DNA from: a virus
Virus record (IMG/VR): IMGVR_UViG_3300030382_000094
Coordinates: 1-29,305 of that record
Length of the DNA stretch: 29,305 bases
Reading direction: 5' to 3' (one strand)
Shown here piece after piece: positions 21,430 through 28,916 of the stretch. Both the position numbers and the translations under genes were made by a program. The stretch's first letter is position 1. Every line of letters begins with the position of its first letter. Under the pieces are notes generated by a model. That model was given only the letters and a program-made list of their open reading frames with translations. It was not told the DNA's origin and did not search any database.

Positions 21430-24320
21430 TGTCAGTACAACTTGAACTATATCCACAAAATTATCAAGGCTATTCTAATGGAGTAACTACTTCTACCACT
21501 ACAAGTTTTATTAGTGATGGTAGTACTTTTAGCACTTTAAATGGTAGTGCAAATTTATATACAATGGATTTGTACACTCCAAATTTTCCTTCAACAATGG
21601 CTGTAACTTATAGTCAAGAACAGCTTTTTATAAAAAAAGCAGTAAGAACTTACTTTGGGGGAGGAGATGCTTCTACATTAACGCCTTTGACGTGGTACAG
21701 CTATAAGACTTTTAATATGTGGTGTCTTGAACCTTCAAGCTCTGCTCCCTATCCAACACAAAGTGGAGGAGATGTTACGTTCACAGCTATTTGTGTAGGA
21801 GCAGGTACTTGTGCAGCTGTTGATTACACCTCAGCAATAATACAAAGACTTAGCGGATTAACTATAGGTCAAACATATACTGTAAGAGTAAATGTTTCTA
21901 ATAGCACTTCAGGAGATTTAAATATAGCTGTTTTGAATCCAACTATTACTGCAGGAGCAGGATTTATCTATGCAAACACTGTTGGTGCTGTTGGAAATTT
22001 AGGCTCAATATCGTTTCCTGGATATGTTGAGCTAGACTTTACAGCAGTAACAGCTGAAGATATAGTAGTTGTACATTATAAAGGAGCAGGGTGTAATTCA
22101 GTTACAATAAGTGAAGTATTAGTAGAACAAACAATAGTAACAACCACAGCTTTTGACTTAACTAGTGGCTCAGTAATTTGCGACCTTTATGAAGATGAAG
22201 ATATACCTCTGACTTTAAGTATTGATGACTTTAAAAATGTAGCAGAAAAAGTACAATCTTATTCTAAGGCGTTTTCATTACCTGCAACAAAAAGAAATAA
22301 TCAGATCTTTGATAATATATTTGAAATAACAAGAACAGCTAATGGCGTTATAGGATTTAATCCTTATGTAAAAACACAATGTATATTAAGAGAAGATGGC
22401 TTTGTTTTATTTGAAGGATATTTAAGATTGATAAACGTACAAGATAAAGAAGGTGAAGTTAGTTATGATGTAAACCTATATTCAGAAGCCGTAGCGTTAG
22501 CTGATGTATTAAAAGTAAAAGATTTTGTTTTATTAGATTTTACGGAATTAGAACACGACTACACAATCACAAACATTAAGGCTAGTTGGACAGGAGCTTT
22601 AACTTATACCAATGCAGCTACTTCCTCGTTTAGAGATGGAGATACTTTAAAATATCCTTTTGTAGATTGGTCGCATAACTTTCAATATGATAGTAGTTTC
22701 TTTCCTGTATTGCCTAATTTAGAGGCTGCATTTAGACCTTTTATTAATATTAAATATATAATAGAAAAGATATTTGCTGCCACACCTTTTACTTTTACAA
22801 GTTCATTCTTTGATAGTGCTGATTTTGAAAAGTTATTTATGGACTTTAATTGGGGAGATGCTCCTGTGCCACAAGTGTTTAATAATACAGGAAGTTTGTG
22901 GCTGATTAATGATTGGGCAGTAACAGGTGCTTTTGACTATGTAGAATTTGATAACGTTGTTTGGAATGGAGGTCCGCTACCTGCTAGTTTTGGATATGAT
23001 AGTAGTACAGGGCTTTTTACTGCAACTGCTGCTGCTCAGACTTATGATATAAATTTTGATATGGAGTTTAATAATCTTGGTACTACAAGTTTTGAGTGTG
23101 AGTGGGTAGTAACAGATGCAGGAGGAGTTGAACAGATTTTTAATCCAGTATCAACTCAATTTAGTTTTTCTTATAGTTACTCAGGAAGTTTCACAACACC
23201 ACCAATGGCAATAGGAGATACACTAGGGATGAGAATAAAAGAGATATCAGGAGCTGCTATGGAGATAGATGGTACAGGAGCGTTTACATTTGGTGTACCA
23301 CAAAACATATTGACAGTAACAACAGGTGCAGCTAATACATCAGACGCTACTTTATTACAAGCATTAAGAGGAGAACTAAACCAATGGGATTTTTTAAAAG
23401 GAATTATGACTATGTTTAACTTAGTAACTATTCCTGACAAGTCAAATCTTAGCAACATCTTAATAGAACCTTATACTGATGTATTTATAAATAATACAAA
23501 TAGTGCTTCAGCATCTACTCCAACAGGTATGTCTTTAGCTGCAAGAAGTATAGCTCACGATTGGACTGACAAGATAGATATATCAGAAATAAAACTAAGT
23601 CCTTTAACTGACTTAAAGAAAGAAACAATATTTAAGTTTGTAGAAGATGATGATGACTATGCTTTTAATTTATACAGGACTTCAGTAGAAGGACATTTAT
23701 ACGGAAGTCTGAAATATACAGCAACAGCATTTACAATATTAGAAGGACAAGATGAAATAATAGCAGAACCTTTTGCAGCAACAGTAATAAAACCTTTAAT
23801 GGAACAATTTGCAGACTTTATAACTCCTTCTATTTATTCTTACGATTCCTCTGATGGTACGTCTGAAGGCTTTGATAATAGCCCAAGAATTATGTATAAC
23901 AATGGTGTTAAAGACTTGACAAGTTGCACCTATGCAATACCTGCTCAGAATACAGACTCAGCTATTGCTGCTGAAGACCAATTTTTACAATTTAGTCATT
24001 TAACAGCTATCCCTACTGTTACGACTACACCTATACCTCTTGCAACTGATACAAAAGACTTTAACTTTGGAGCTTGTCAATTAATCGGACCTACTCCTGT
24101 TGCTGATAATTTATTCAGCAGATATTGGCAGCCATATTTTGGAGAGTTATATAATGCAGACACAAGAACTATGAGTATCAAAGTAAATCTAAATGCAGGA
24201 GATATTAATACTTTCAATATGTATGATACTGTATTTATCAAGAATAGACAATTTAGAGTTAATAAGATAGACTACAAACCAAATGATTTAGCAACTGTTG
24301 AATTTATACTTATACCATAA
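21429..24320 (+). CDS. Large tail protein (tail hub/baseplate candidate), 963 aa
   Basis: This is the largest gene. Residues about 1-240 form a Ser/Thr-rich beta region resembling carbohydrate-binding modules (LTIGQTYTVRVNVSNSTSGD, FPGYVELDFTAVTAEDIVVV). Residues about 245-370 contain DIPLTLSIDDFKNVAEKVQS, SKAFSLPATKRNNQIFDNIF, YVKTQCILREDGFVLFEGYL, a stretch I associate with tail proteins across Bacteroidota phages and prophages. The rest is mixed, ending TVEFILIP. It is placed before the fibre and tape measure, so a hub or Tal-like role with a substrate-binding N-terminus is likely, without proof. Confidence 0.7.
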   Translation: MSVQLELYPQNYQGYSNGVTTSTTTSFISDGSTFSTLNGSANLYTMDLYTPNFPSTMAVTYSQEQLFIKKAVRTYFGGGDASTLTPLTWYSYKTFNMWCLEPSSSAPYPTQSGGDVTFTAICVGAGTCAAVDYTSAIIQRLSGLTIGQTYTVRVNVSNSTSGDLNIAVLNPTITAGAGFIYANTVGAVGNLGSISFPGYVELDFTAVTAEDIVVVHYKGAGCNSVTISEVLVEQTIVTTTAFDLTSGSVICDLYEDEDIPLTLSIDDFKNVAEKVQSYSKAFSLPATKRNNQIFDNIFEITRTANGVIGFNPYVKTQCILREDGFVLFEGYLRLINVQDKEGEVSYDVNLYSEAVALADVLKVKDFVLLDFTELEHDYTITNIKASWTGALTYTNAATSSFRDGDTLKYPFVDWSHNFQYDSSFFPVLPNLEAAFRPFINIKYIIEKIFAATPFTFTSSFFDSADFEKLFMDFNWGDAPVPQVFNNTGSLWLINDWAVTGAFDYVEFDNVVWNGGPLPASFGYDSSTGLFTATAAAQTYDINFDMEFNNLGTTSFECEWVVTDAGGVEQIFNPVSTQFSFSYSYSGSFTTPPMAIGDTLGMRIKEISGAAMEIDGTGAFTFGVPQNILTVTTGAANTSDATLLQALRGELNQWDFLKGIMTMFNLVTIPDKSNLSNILIEPYTDVFINNTNSASASTPTGMSLAARSIAHDWTDKIDISEIKLSPLTDLKKETIFKFVEDDDDYAFNLYRTSVEGHLYGSLKYTATAFTILEGQDEIIAEPFAATVIKPLMEQFADFITPSIYSYDSSDGTSEGFDNSPRIMYNNGVKDLTSCTYAIPAQNTDSAIAAEDQFLQFSHLTAIPTVTTTPIPLATDTKDFNFGACQLIGPTPVADNLFSRYWQPYFGELYNADTRTMSIKVNLNAGDINTFNMYDTVFIKNRQFRVNKIDYKPNDLATVEFILIP

Positions 24321-25153
24321 TGGAAAACTTACCAGGATATTCTATAAGACCCTCAGCTATAACAGCAAGTGGAGAGGTTTATTTTACTGATGGAACTATT
24401 ACAGTAGTACCTAATCAACCTGCTTGTGAAGCCTATGGATATAGATACGATTCATCTACAGGAACTTGTAGAGCTTTTACTTTTAGCACTAATTTAGGTA
24501 GAAATTTAATTAATGAAAACAATATGGTTCAGGGTGCAGGGAATGTAACTGAATCAGGAACTAACAACACCTATATAATGGGTGAAGCGAATACTGTAAA
24601 AGGAGATTCAAGAAATAACATTATAATAGGAAATAATAATGAAATAGCTAATGGAGTAAGTACAGCATCAGTATTAGGGAGTTATGGATTCGCTCAAAGA
24701 GATGGAGAGGTAGTTATTGGTGGAGGTGGATTTAGTGGAGCAGGAAAAGGATATGCTCAAAGTTCTGTGGTAACTTTAACAGGAACAACAACAGATGCTA
24801 CTGCTACTAAGTTATTTGTTAATGGTAATTCTTCAATAACAACAATAGCTAGAGATGCTAATGCTATTACAACTTCTTTTACAGGCTTTGAAGCAAATGT
24901 AATGGGTGTAAGAACAGGTGGCACGGCAGCAGGTAGTGTTAATGATAGAATATTATTAAGAGCAACAGGGATAGTGTATGAAAAAGCACCTAATCAATCA
25001 GTATCAACATTAGGTAGCACAGGAACAGTTACAGGGTGGACAGCAGCAGTCGGATTTAGTGGGTCATTTGATATGGACTTTCAAGTAACAGGAGCAGCTA
25101 ATATGAATATAAGTTGGAGTTGTACTCTTAATCTTTACGAAATAAAAATATAA
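24320..25153 (+). CDS. Tail fibre-like protein with Asn/Gly repeat region
   Basis: The product is 277 aa. Residues about 65-130 carry repeated N-x-I/V-x-G/N units (NLINENNMVQGAGNVTESGT, NNTYIMGEANTVKGDSRNNI, IIGNNNEIANGVS), typical of left-handed beta-roll or trimeric adhesin (YadA-head-like) folds. A Thr/Ser-rich region and a final beta segment (GSFDMDFQVTGAANMNISWS) follow. The N-terminal 50 residues with two Cys (ACEAYGYRYDSSTGTCRAF) may attach to the baseplate. Likely a receptor-binding fibre. Confidence 0.65.
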   Translation: MENLPGYSIRPSAITASGEVYFTDGTITVVPNQPACEAYGYRYDSSTGTCRAFTFSTNLGRNLINENNMVQGAGNVTESGTNNTYIMGEANTVKGDSRNNIIIGNNNEIANGVSTASVLGSYGFAQRDGEVVIGGGGFSGAGKGYAQSSVVTLTGTTTDATATKLFVNGNSSITTIARDANAITTSFTGFEANVMGVRTGGTAAGSVNDRILLRATGIVYEKAPNQSVSTLGSTGTVTGWTAAVGFSGSFDMDFQVTGAANMNISWSCTLNLYEIKI

Positions 25154-25157
25154 TACA

Positions 25158-26888
25158 ATGGCAAAGGAAGTTTTAGAAATGGAAGTAAAGAGTAATATTA
25201 AAAATGTTACTAAAGAAACTGATGACTTAGGAAAAAGTATAGGCAAGGCTAGTGATGAAACCAAAGACTTAGATAAAGGATTAGAAGAAACAGGTAAGTC
25301 AGGGAGTAAGGGATTCAAAGCAATAGGTACAGCAGTCAAAGGCTTTGGAATGGCTTTAAAAGCAGCAGGGATTGGTTTAGTGATAGCATTATTTGTTTCT
25401 CTTAAAGAATCTTTAGAAAGGAATCAAAAAGTAATGAATACTGTTAATACCATTATGGGTACAATATCCACTACCTTTAATCAAGTTGCAAATGTTCTTG
25501 TTGAAGTCTTTAATTGGACTACAAAATCAACTGATAGATTTGATGGATTAGGAAAAACATTAAGTGGATTAGTTACACTAGCCTTAACACCTTTAAAGGT
25601 TGCATTCTTTGGACTTAAATTAGGTATTCAGGGAGTTCAATTAGCGTGGGAAAAGTGGGTAGGAGGAGCAGATCCTAAAAAGATAGCAGAGCTAAAGAAG
25701 GGAATAGACGAAACAACAGACTCCCTAGCAAAAATAGCAAAGGAAGCAGTTAGTGCAGGAGCAGACATCTACAATAATATAGGTGATGCAATAGGTGAGA
25801 TAGGAGCTATTGGCGAAAAGGCTATTGAAGGAATATCTGAAATAAGTATAAAGTCAAACTATGAACTAGCAAAAGCTACAACTGCTGCTGCAAATAGTTC
25901 AAAATTAGCAGAAGCGGCTATACAAGGTCTGATTGAAAAATATGATAGACAAGCAGAGTTACAAAGACAAATAAGAGATGATGAAACTAAGACATTTGCA
26001 GAAAGAATAGCAGCCAATCAAAAACTTGCAGACATTCTTGATGAACAAGAAACAAAAATGTTAGCACTAGCAGATACTAGAGTCGCTTCAGCAGCATTAG
26101 AGTTATCAGCTAATAAAGAGAATGTAGAGTTACAAGTTGCTTATCAACAAGCATTAAATGACAGGGCAGGAGTTGAAGCTCAAGTAGCAGGGTTTAGAAG
26201 TGAGCAAATGACTAATGAAGTTTCTTTAAATAAAGAATTAGGTGAAATAAAGAAGGAAGTATTAAACGCAAGTCTTGAAGGTATAGCATTAGAGCTGGAA
26301 GAATTAAAGAACTCTTATGAAATGCAGCTAGAAATGGCTAGGAAGTCAGGAATGGACACTACTGCTATTACTGAAAAATACGAAAGAGATAAAGCTAATA
26401 TTGTTAAGGCTAATACAAAGCAGATTGTAAAATTTGCTCAAATGTCATCAGACCAACAATTAGATATAGCATCTAGTACGGCAGGTAATATGGTTAAGAT
26501 ATTAGGAGAAGAAACAGCAGCAGGGAAGGCTATGGCAATAGTACAAGCAACTATTGATACTTATAAAGGTGCACAAGCTGCTTATGCTTCAATGGTAGGG
26601 ATTCCTGTAGTTGGTCCTGCACTTGGAGCGGTTGCAGCAGCAGCAGCAGTTGCTATGGGATTGAAGAATATACAAGCTATACAATCAGCAGAATCAGGTG
26701 GTGGTGGTGGTGGAGGAGGTGGAGGCGGAGGAACAGCACCACAAACTCCCGCACCACAAATGATGTCAGGAGCTTTTGAATTAAGCGGTGGAGTAGCTCC
26801 TGAACCTGTCAAGGCATTTGTAGTAACTGACGAGATGTCTAATAGCCAGAATCAATTAGCAAATATAAGACGTAGAGCTACTATTTAA
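25158..26888 (+). CDS. Tail tape measure protein
   Basis: The product is 576 aa. The N-terminus is a helical repeat of Lys/Asp/Thr (NVTKETDDLGKSIGKASDET), followed by a hydrophobic segment (residues about 68-85, KAAGIGLVIALFVSLKES). Long coiled coils occupy residues about 180-430 (EKYDRQAELQRQIRDDETKT, ELEELKNSYEMQLEMARKSG). An Ala/Gly hydrophobic stretch (PVVGPALGAVAAAAAVAMGL) and 12 consecutive Gly precede a tail ending NQLANIRRRATI. By the usual rule of about 0.15 nm per residue, the tail would be near 85 nm. It lies unusually far from the chaperone gene. Confidence 0.85.
   Translation: MAKEVLEMEVKSNIKNVTKETDDLGKSIGKASDETKDLDKGLEETGKSGSKGFKAIGTAVKGFGMALKAAGIGLVIALFVSLKESLERNQKVMNTVNTIMGTISTTFNQVANVLVEVFNWTTKSTDRFDGLGKTLSGLVTLALTPLKVAFFGLKLGIQGVQLAWEKWVGGADPKKIAELKKGIDETTDSLAKIAKEAVSAGADIYNNIGDAIGEIGAIGEKAIEGISEISIKSNYELAKATTAAANSSKLAEAAIQGLIEKYDRQAELQRQIRDDETKTFAERIAANQKLADILDEQETKMLALADTRVASAALELSANKENVELQVAYQQALNDRAGVEAQVAGFRSEQMTNEVSLNKELGEIKKEVLNASLEGIALELEELKNSYEMQLEMARKSGMDTTAITEKYERDKANIVKANTKQIVKFAQMSSDQQLDIASSTAGNMVKILGEETAAGKAMAIVQATIDTYKGAQAAYASMVGIPVVGPALGAVAAAAAVAMGLKNIQAIQSAESGGGGGGGGGGGGTAPQTPAPQMMSGAFELSGGVAPEPVKAFVVTDEMSNSQNQLANIRRRATI
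26697..26732 (+). repeat. GGN trinucleotide run coding for 12 glycines
   Basis: Twelve consecutive Gly codons (five GGT, then a mix of GGA, GGT and GGC) lie in the tape measure gene between its hydrophobic and C-terminal parts. They probably act as a flexible linker, and replication slippage there may vary its length. The reverse-strand polyproline frame here is only a shadow. Confidence 0.85.
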
Positions 26889-26889
26889 A

Positions 26890-26925
26890 AATCAAATAAA
26901 CTAACTAAAAATCTATTATATAATA
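26890..26925 (+). promoter_or_regulatory. Phage late promoter, copy 4 (protease unit)
   Basis: AATCAAATAAA (26890-26900), a 12-nt spacer, then CTATTATATAATA (26913-26925). As with copy 1, the last A is the first base of the next ATG, allowing a leaderless mRNA. The upstream box starts 2 nt after the tape measure stop. Confidence 0.75.
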
Positions 26926-27434
26926 TGCCGTGTACTAAATGTAAAGACGATAAATACAAATGGGGTAAAACAGGAGAGTGTGAATACGCTACTAAAGAAG
27001 CCTGTGAATCAGCTAATCATAAATACAGTAAAATGCAACCAACACCACTAGGAAAGAAGTCATATGAAGAATACGAGAAAGAATTAAAAGAATATAATTT
27101 GAGTAAAGTTGAAAGAGTAGAGTTAAAAAGCATTAAGATATTAAAAGAAAACTTAAAAAAAGGAGAGCAATTATTTAAAGAAGCTAAAAAAGAAGAAAAA
27201 GTGTTTTCTGAAGCTAAAGAAAAATATATAAAAAGCGAGAAAAAATTAGATAATACTATTAGTGTTCTTGATGGATTTGCGAATCAAGACCTTCCTAAAG
27301 ACAATAATATGTTAATATCGGCAGCAAAAGAATTAGGCATATCCCCTGACAAAATAAAAGAACTACAAGAAACTAGAGCTTTACGAAAAAAACTGCAAAG
27401 TTTAATAACTGACTTGAAAGGAAGCGTCAAATAA
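26925..27434 (+). CDS. Charged helical protein with N-terminal Cys motif, 169 aa
   Basis: Residues 1-30 (MPCTKCKDDKYKWGKTGECE, then YATKEACESANHKY) have CxxC plus two further Cys and resemble a small metal-binding or disulphide domain I associate with Bacteroidota phages. Residues about 45-169 are highly charged helices (LKSIKILKENLKKGEQLFKE, VERVEL just before). The VERVEL motif resembles KVELG in the next three genes. It sits before the protease, so a head-assembly helper is plausible; function unknown. The start at 26925 overlaps the late promoter. Confidence 0.65.
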   Translation: MPCTKCKDDKYKWGKTGECEYATKEACESANHKYSKMQPTPLGKKSYEEYEKELKEYNLSKVERVELKSIKILKENLKKGEQLFKEAKKEEKVFSEAKEKYIKSEKKLDNTISVLDGFANQDLPKDNNMLISAAKELGISPDKIKELQETRALRKKLQSLITDLKGSVK

Positions 27435-27490
27435 TTAAAGTTAGGCGAAAGGCATACACGCAAAAGTTCTCTTAGTAACCTAACTTTAAT
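27434..27490 (+). terminator. Long stem-loop between the 169-aa gene and the protease
   Basis: ATTAAAGTTAGG (27434-27445) pairs perfectly with CCTAACTTTAAT (27479-27490), a 12-bp stem closing a 33-nt loop, followed by TTTT and more A/T. It starts at the stop codon. It could be a weak terminator, an mRNA processing or stability element, or a regulator of the protease gene, whose ATG is 24 nt downstream. Confidence 0.5.
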
Positions 27491-27514
27491 TTTTAACTTT
27501 AATTAAATTATAAT

Positions 27515-28486
27515 ATGAAAGAAACAAAAATAGTAGAATTAGTAATAGCAGATGATAGTCAAGAGTTAGCTATTGACGCTATCTCGCTAGTAAGTTCTCC
27601 TGCAATAGAGCAAGACTTTGTATTCTTTGGTAAAGAGAAAAACAACTTGACATTTGCTAAGGTAGACGAAGAAAAGAGAATGCTAGTTAGTCCTGCACTT
27701 ATTCCTAACAAGCAGATATTCCGTTATGATCCTAACACCGATTCAGACTACTATGTTTATTTTAGTCCTGAAACAGTACGTAAGGCTTCAGAGTTATATT
27801 TAAAACATAACAACCACCACAAAGCCACTCACGAGCATTCTGAGAGAGTATCAGGAGTCTTGACTGTAGAGTCTTGGATAATAGAAGATCCTAAAATGGA
27901 TAAGTCCACTCTTTACGGATTTTCCCTTCCCAAAGGAACTTGGATGGTTATGTTATCCATCTCAAATGATGATTTATGGAGTAAGATAAAATCAGGCGAA
28001 CTTAAAGGACTTTCAATAGAAGGGTATTTCACAAATAAATTTGAACAAATGCAAAAGAAAGAACCAACAACGGAAGAAGTAAGAACTGCACTAAAAGAAT
28101 TGTTAAGTGTTCAGAAAGTTGAGTTAGGCGGAGTAGGTGATTTAGAAGGTGCAATAGAAAAATTAGAAAACCAAAGGTCAGGTGCTTATGGTATAAATAA
28201 AGATGCTTTAACTTTAAAAGAAAATACAAGCGGCTTTAGTATAACTAGGTTAGTAGCGGACTGGAAGGAATTAAATGCTGCTGCAAATGATAAATATAAA
28301 TTTGTAGATGAAGCAGAAGGAAATGTTAAAAGTGCTTTTAACGCACTTGCTCAACAAGCAGCAGAATTAGGTATTTCAGTAAATAAACTACCTGTATATA
28401 AAAAGTATGAAGCGTCAAAAAGTTTATTAAAAGAAATAGACGGATTTATTAAAGACGCAAAATCTATTCTTTCAAAATTAAAATAA
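27515..28486 (+). CDS. Prohead serine protease, XkdF-like (Peptidase_S78_2) with C-terminal extension
   Basis: The product is 323 aa. Residues 1 to about 175 match XkdF-type phage protease: VELVIADDSQELAIDAISLV, RMLVSPALIPNKQIFRYDP, FSPETVRKASELYLKHNNHH, the catalytic-like His in HKATHEHSERVSG, and Ser in ELKGLSIEGYF. Residues about 175-323 are a charged helical extension (QKVELGGVGDLEGAIEKLEN...) that may be a scaffold-like delta region removed or used in assembly. It cleaves scaffold and capsid in the prohead. It lies upstream of scaffold and capsid, the usual order. Confidence 0.8.
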   Translation: MKETKIVELVIADDSQELAIDAISLVSSPAIEQDFVFFGKEKNNLTFAKVDEEKRMLVSPALIPNKQIFRYDPNTDSDYYVYFSPETVRKASELYLKHNNHHKATHEHSERVSGVLTVESWIIEDPKMDKSTLYGFSLPKGTWMVMLSISNDDLWSKIKSGELKGLSIEGYFTNKFEQMQKKEPTTEEVRTALKELLSVQKVELGGVGDLEGAIEKLENQRSGAYGINKDALTLKENTSGFSITRLVADWKELNAAANDKYKFVDEAEGNVKSAFNALAQQAAELGISVNKLPVYKKYEASKSLLKEIDGFIKDAKSILSKLK

Positions 28487-28487
28487 T

Positions 28488-28853
28488 ATGAAACCAACAC
28501 CACAACAAATACTAAGTGCTTTAAATGAAATGATACAAAGCAAAACTGAACTAAAAACTGAAAAGGTTGAGTTAGGACTAATAGATGATGTAAAAGACAG
28601 GATAAGTAGTTCTAATAAAATTATGCAGGATATGGGTAAAGCCCAAAACCAAATGGAAGCAGCAATAAAAAGAACTAAAGCTGTTACAGAAACTGCTGAA
28701 ACACAAATAAAAATACAAAAGAATTTGATAGCACAAACTACAAAGGCACTTTCAGAATTGGGAATAAAACAAGAACCTAAAGAGCTAAAAGATTTAAGAA
28801 CTACTAATAAAACTTTAGAAAAATATATTAGTAATATGCCTTCAATAAAGTAA
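28488..28853 (+). CDS. Small coiled-coil protein, 121 aa
   Basis: The product is almost wholly helical (MKPTPQQILSALNEMIQSKT, TELKTEKVELGLIDDVKDR, then RTKAVTETAETQIKIQKNLI). The segment EKVELGLIDDVKDRI resembles QKVELGGVGDLEGAI in the protease C-terminal extension just upstream. It starts 1 nt after the protease stop. Likely a core or assembly protein of the prohead; no family assigned. Confidence 0.65.
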   Translation: MKPTPQQILSALNEMIQSKTELKTEKVELGLIDDVKDRISSSNKIMQDMGKAQNQMEAAIKRTKAVTETAETQIKIQKNLIAQTTKALSELGIKQEPKELKDLRTTNKTLEKYISNMPSIK

Positions 28854-28854
28854 A

Positions 28855-28890
28855 AATCAAATAAATAAATAACTATTCTATTATATAATA
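28855..28890 (+). promoter_or_regulatory. Phage late promoter, copy 5 (scaffold-capsid unit)
   Basis: AATCAAATAAA (28855-28865), a 12-nt spacer, then CTATTATATAATA (28878-28890). It lies 26 nt before the scaffold ATG at 28917, in the 63-nt gap after the coiled-coil gene. Confidence 0.75.
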
Positions 28891-28916
28891 CAAACTTACT
28901 ATAAATAAAAATTACT

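Noticed and set aside
22755-22764. CTATTATATA on the minus strand inside the 963-aa tail gene
   Set aside because: The downstream box matches, but the sequence at the expected upstream-box position (complement of 22777-22787, AGGTGTGGCAG) does not, and it is coding DNA in an AT-rich genome.
26582-26812. Reverse-strand frame with a polyproline run
   Set aside because: It is the complement of the 12-glycine run and Ala-rich region of the tape measure gene, with no promoter or other support.
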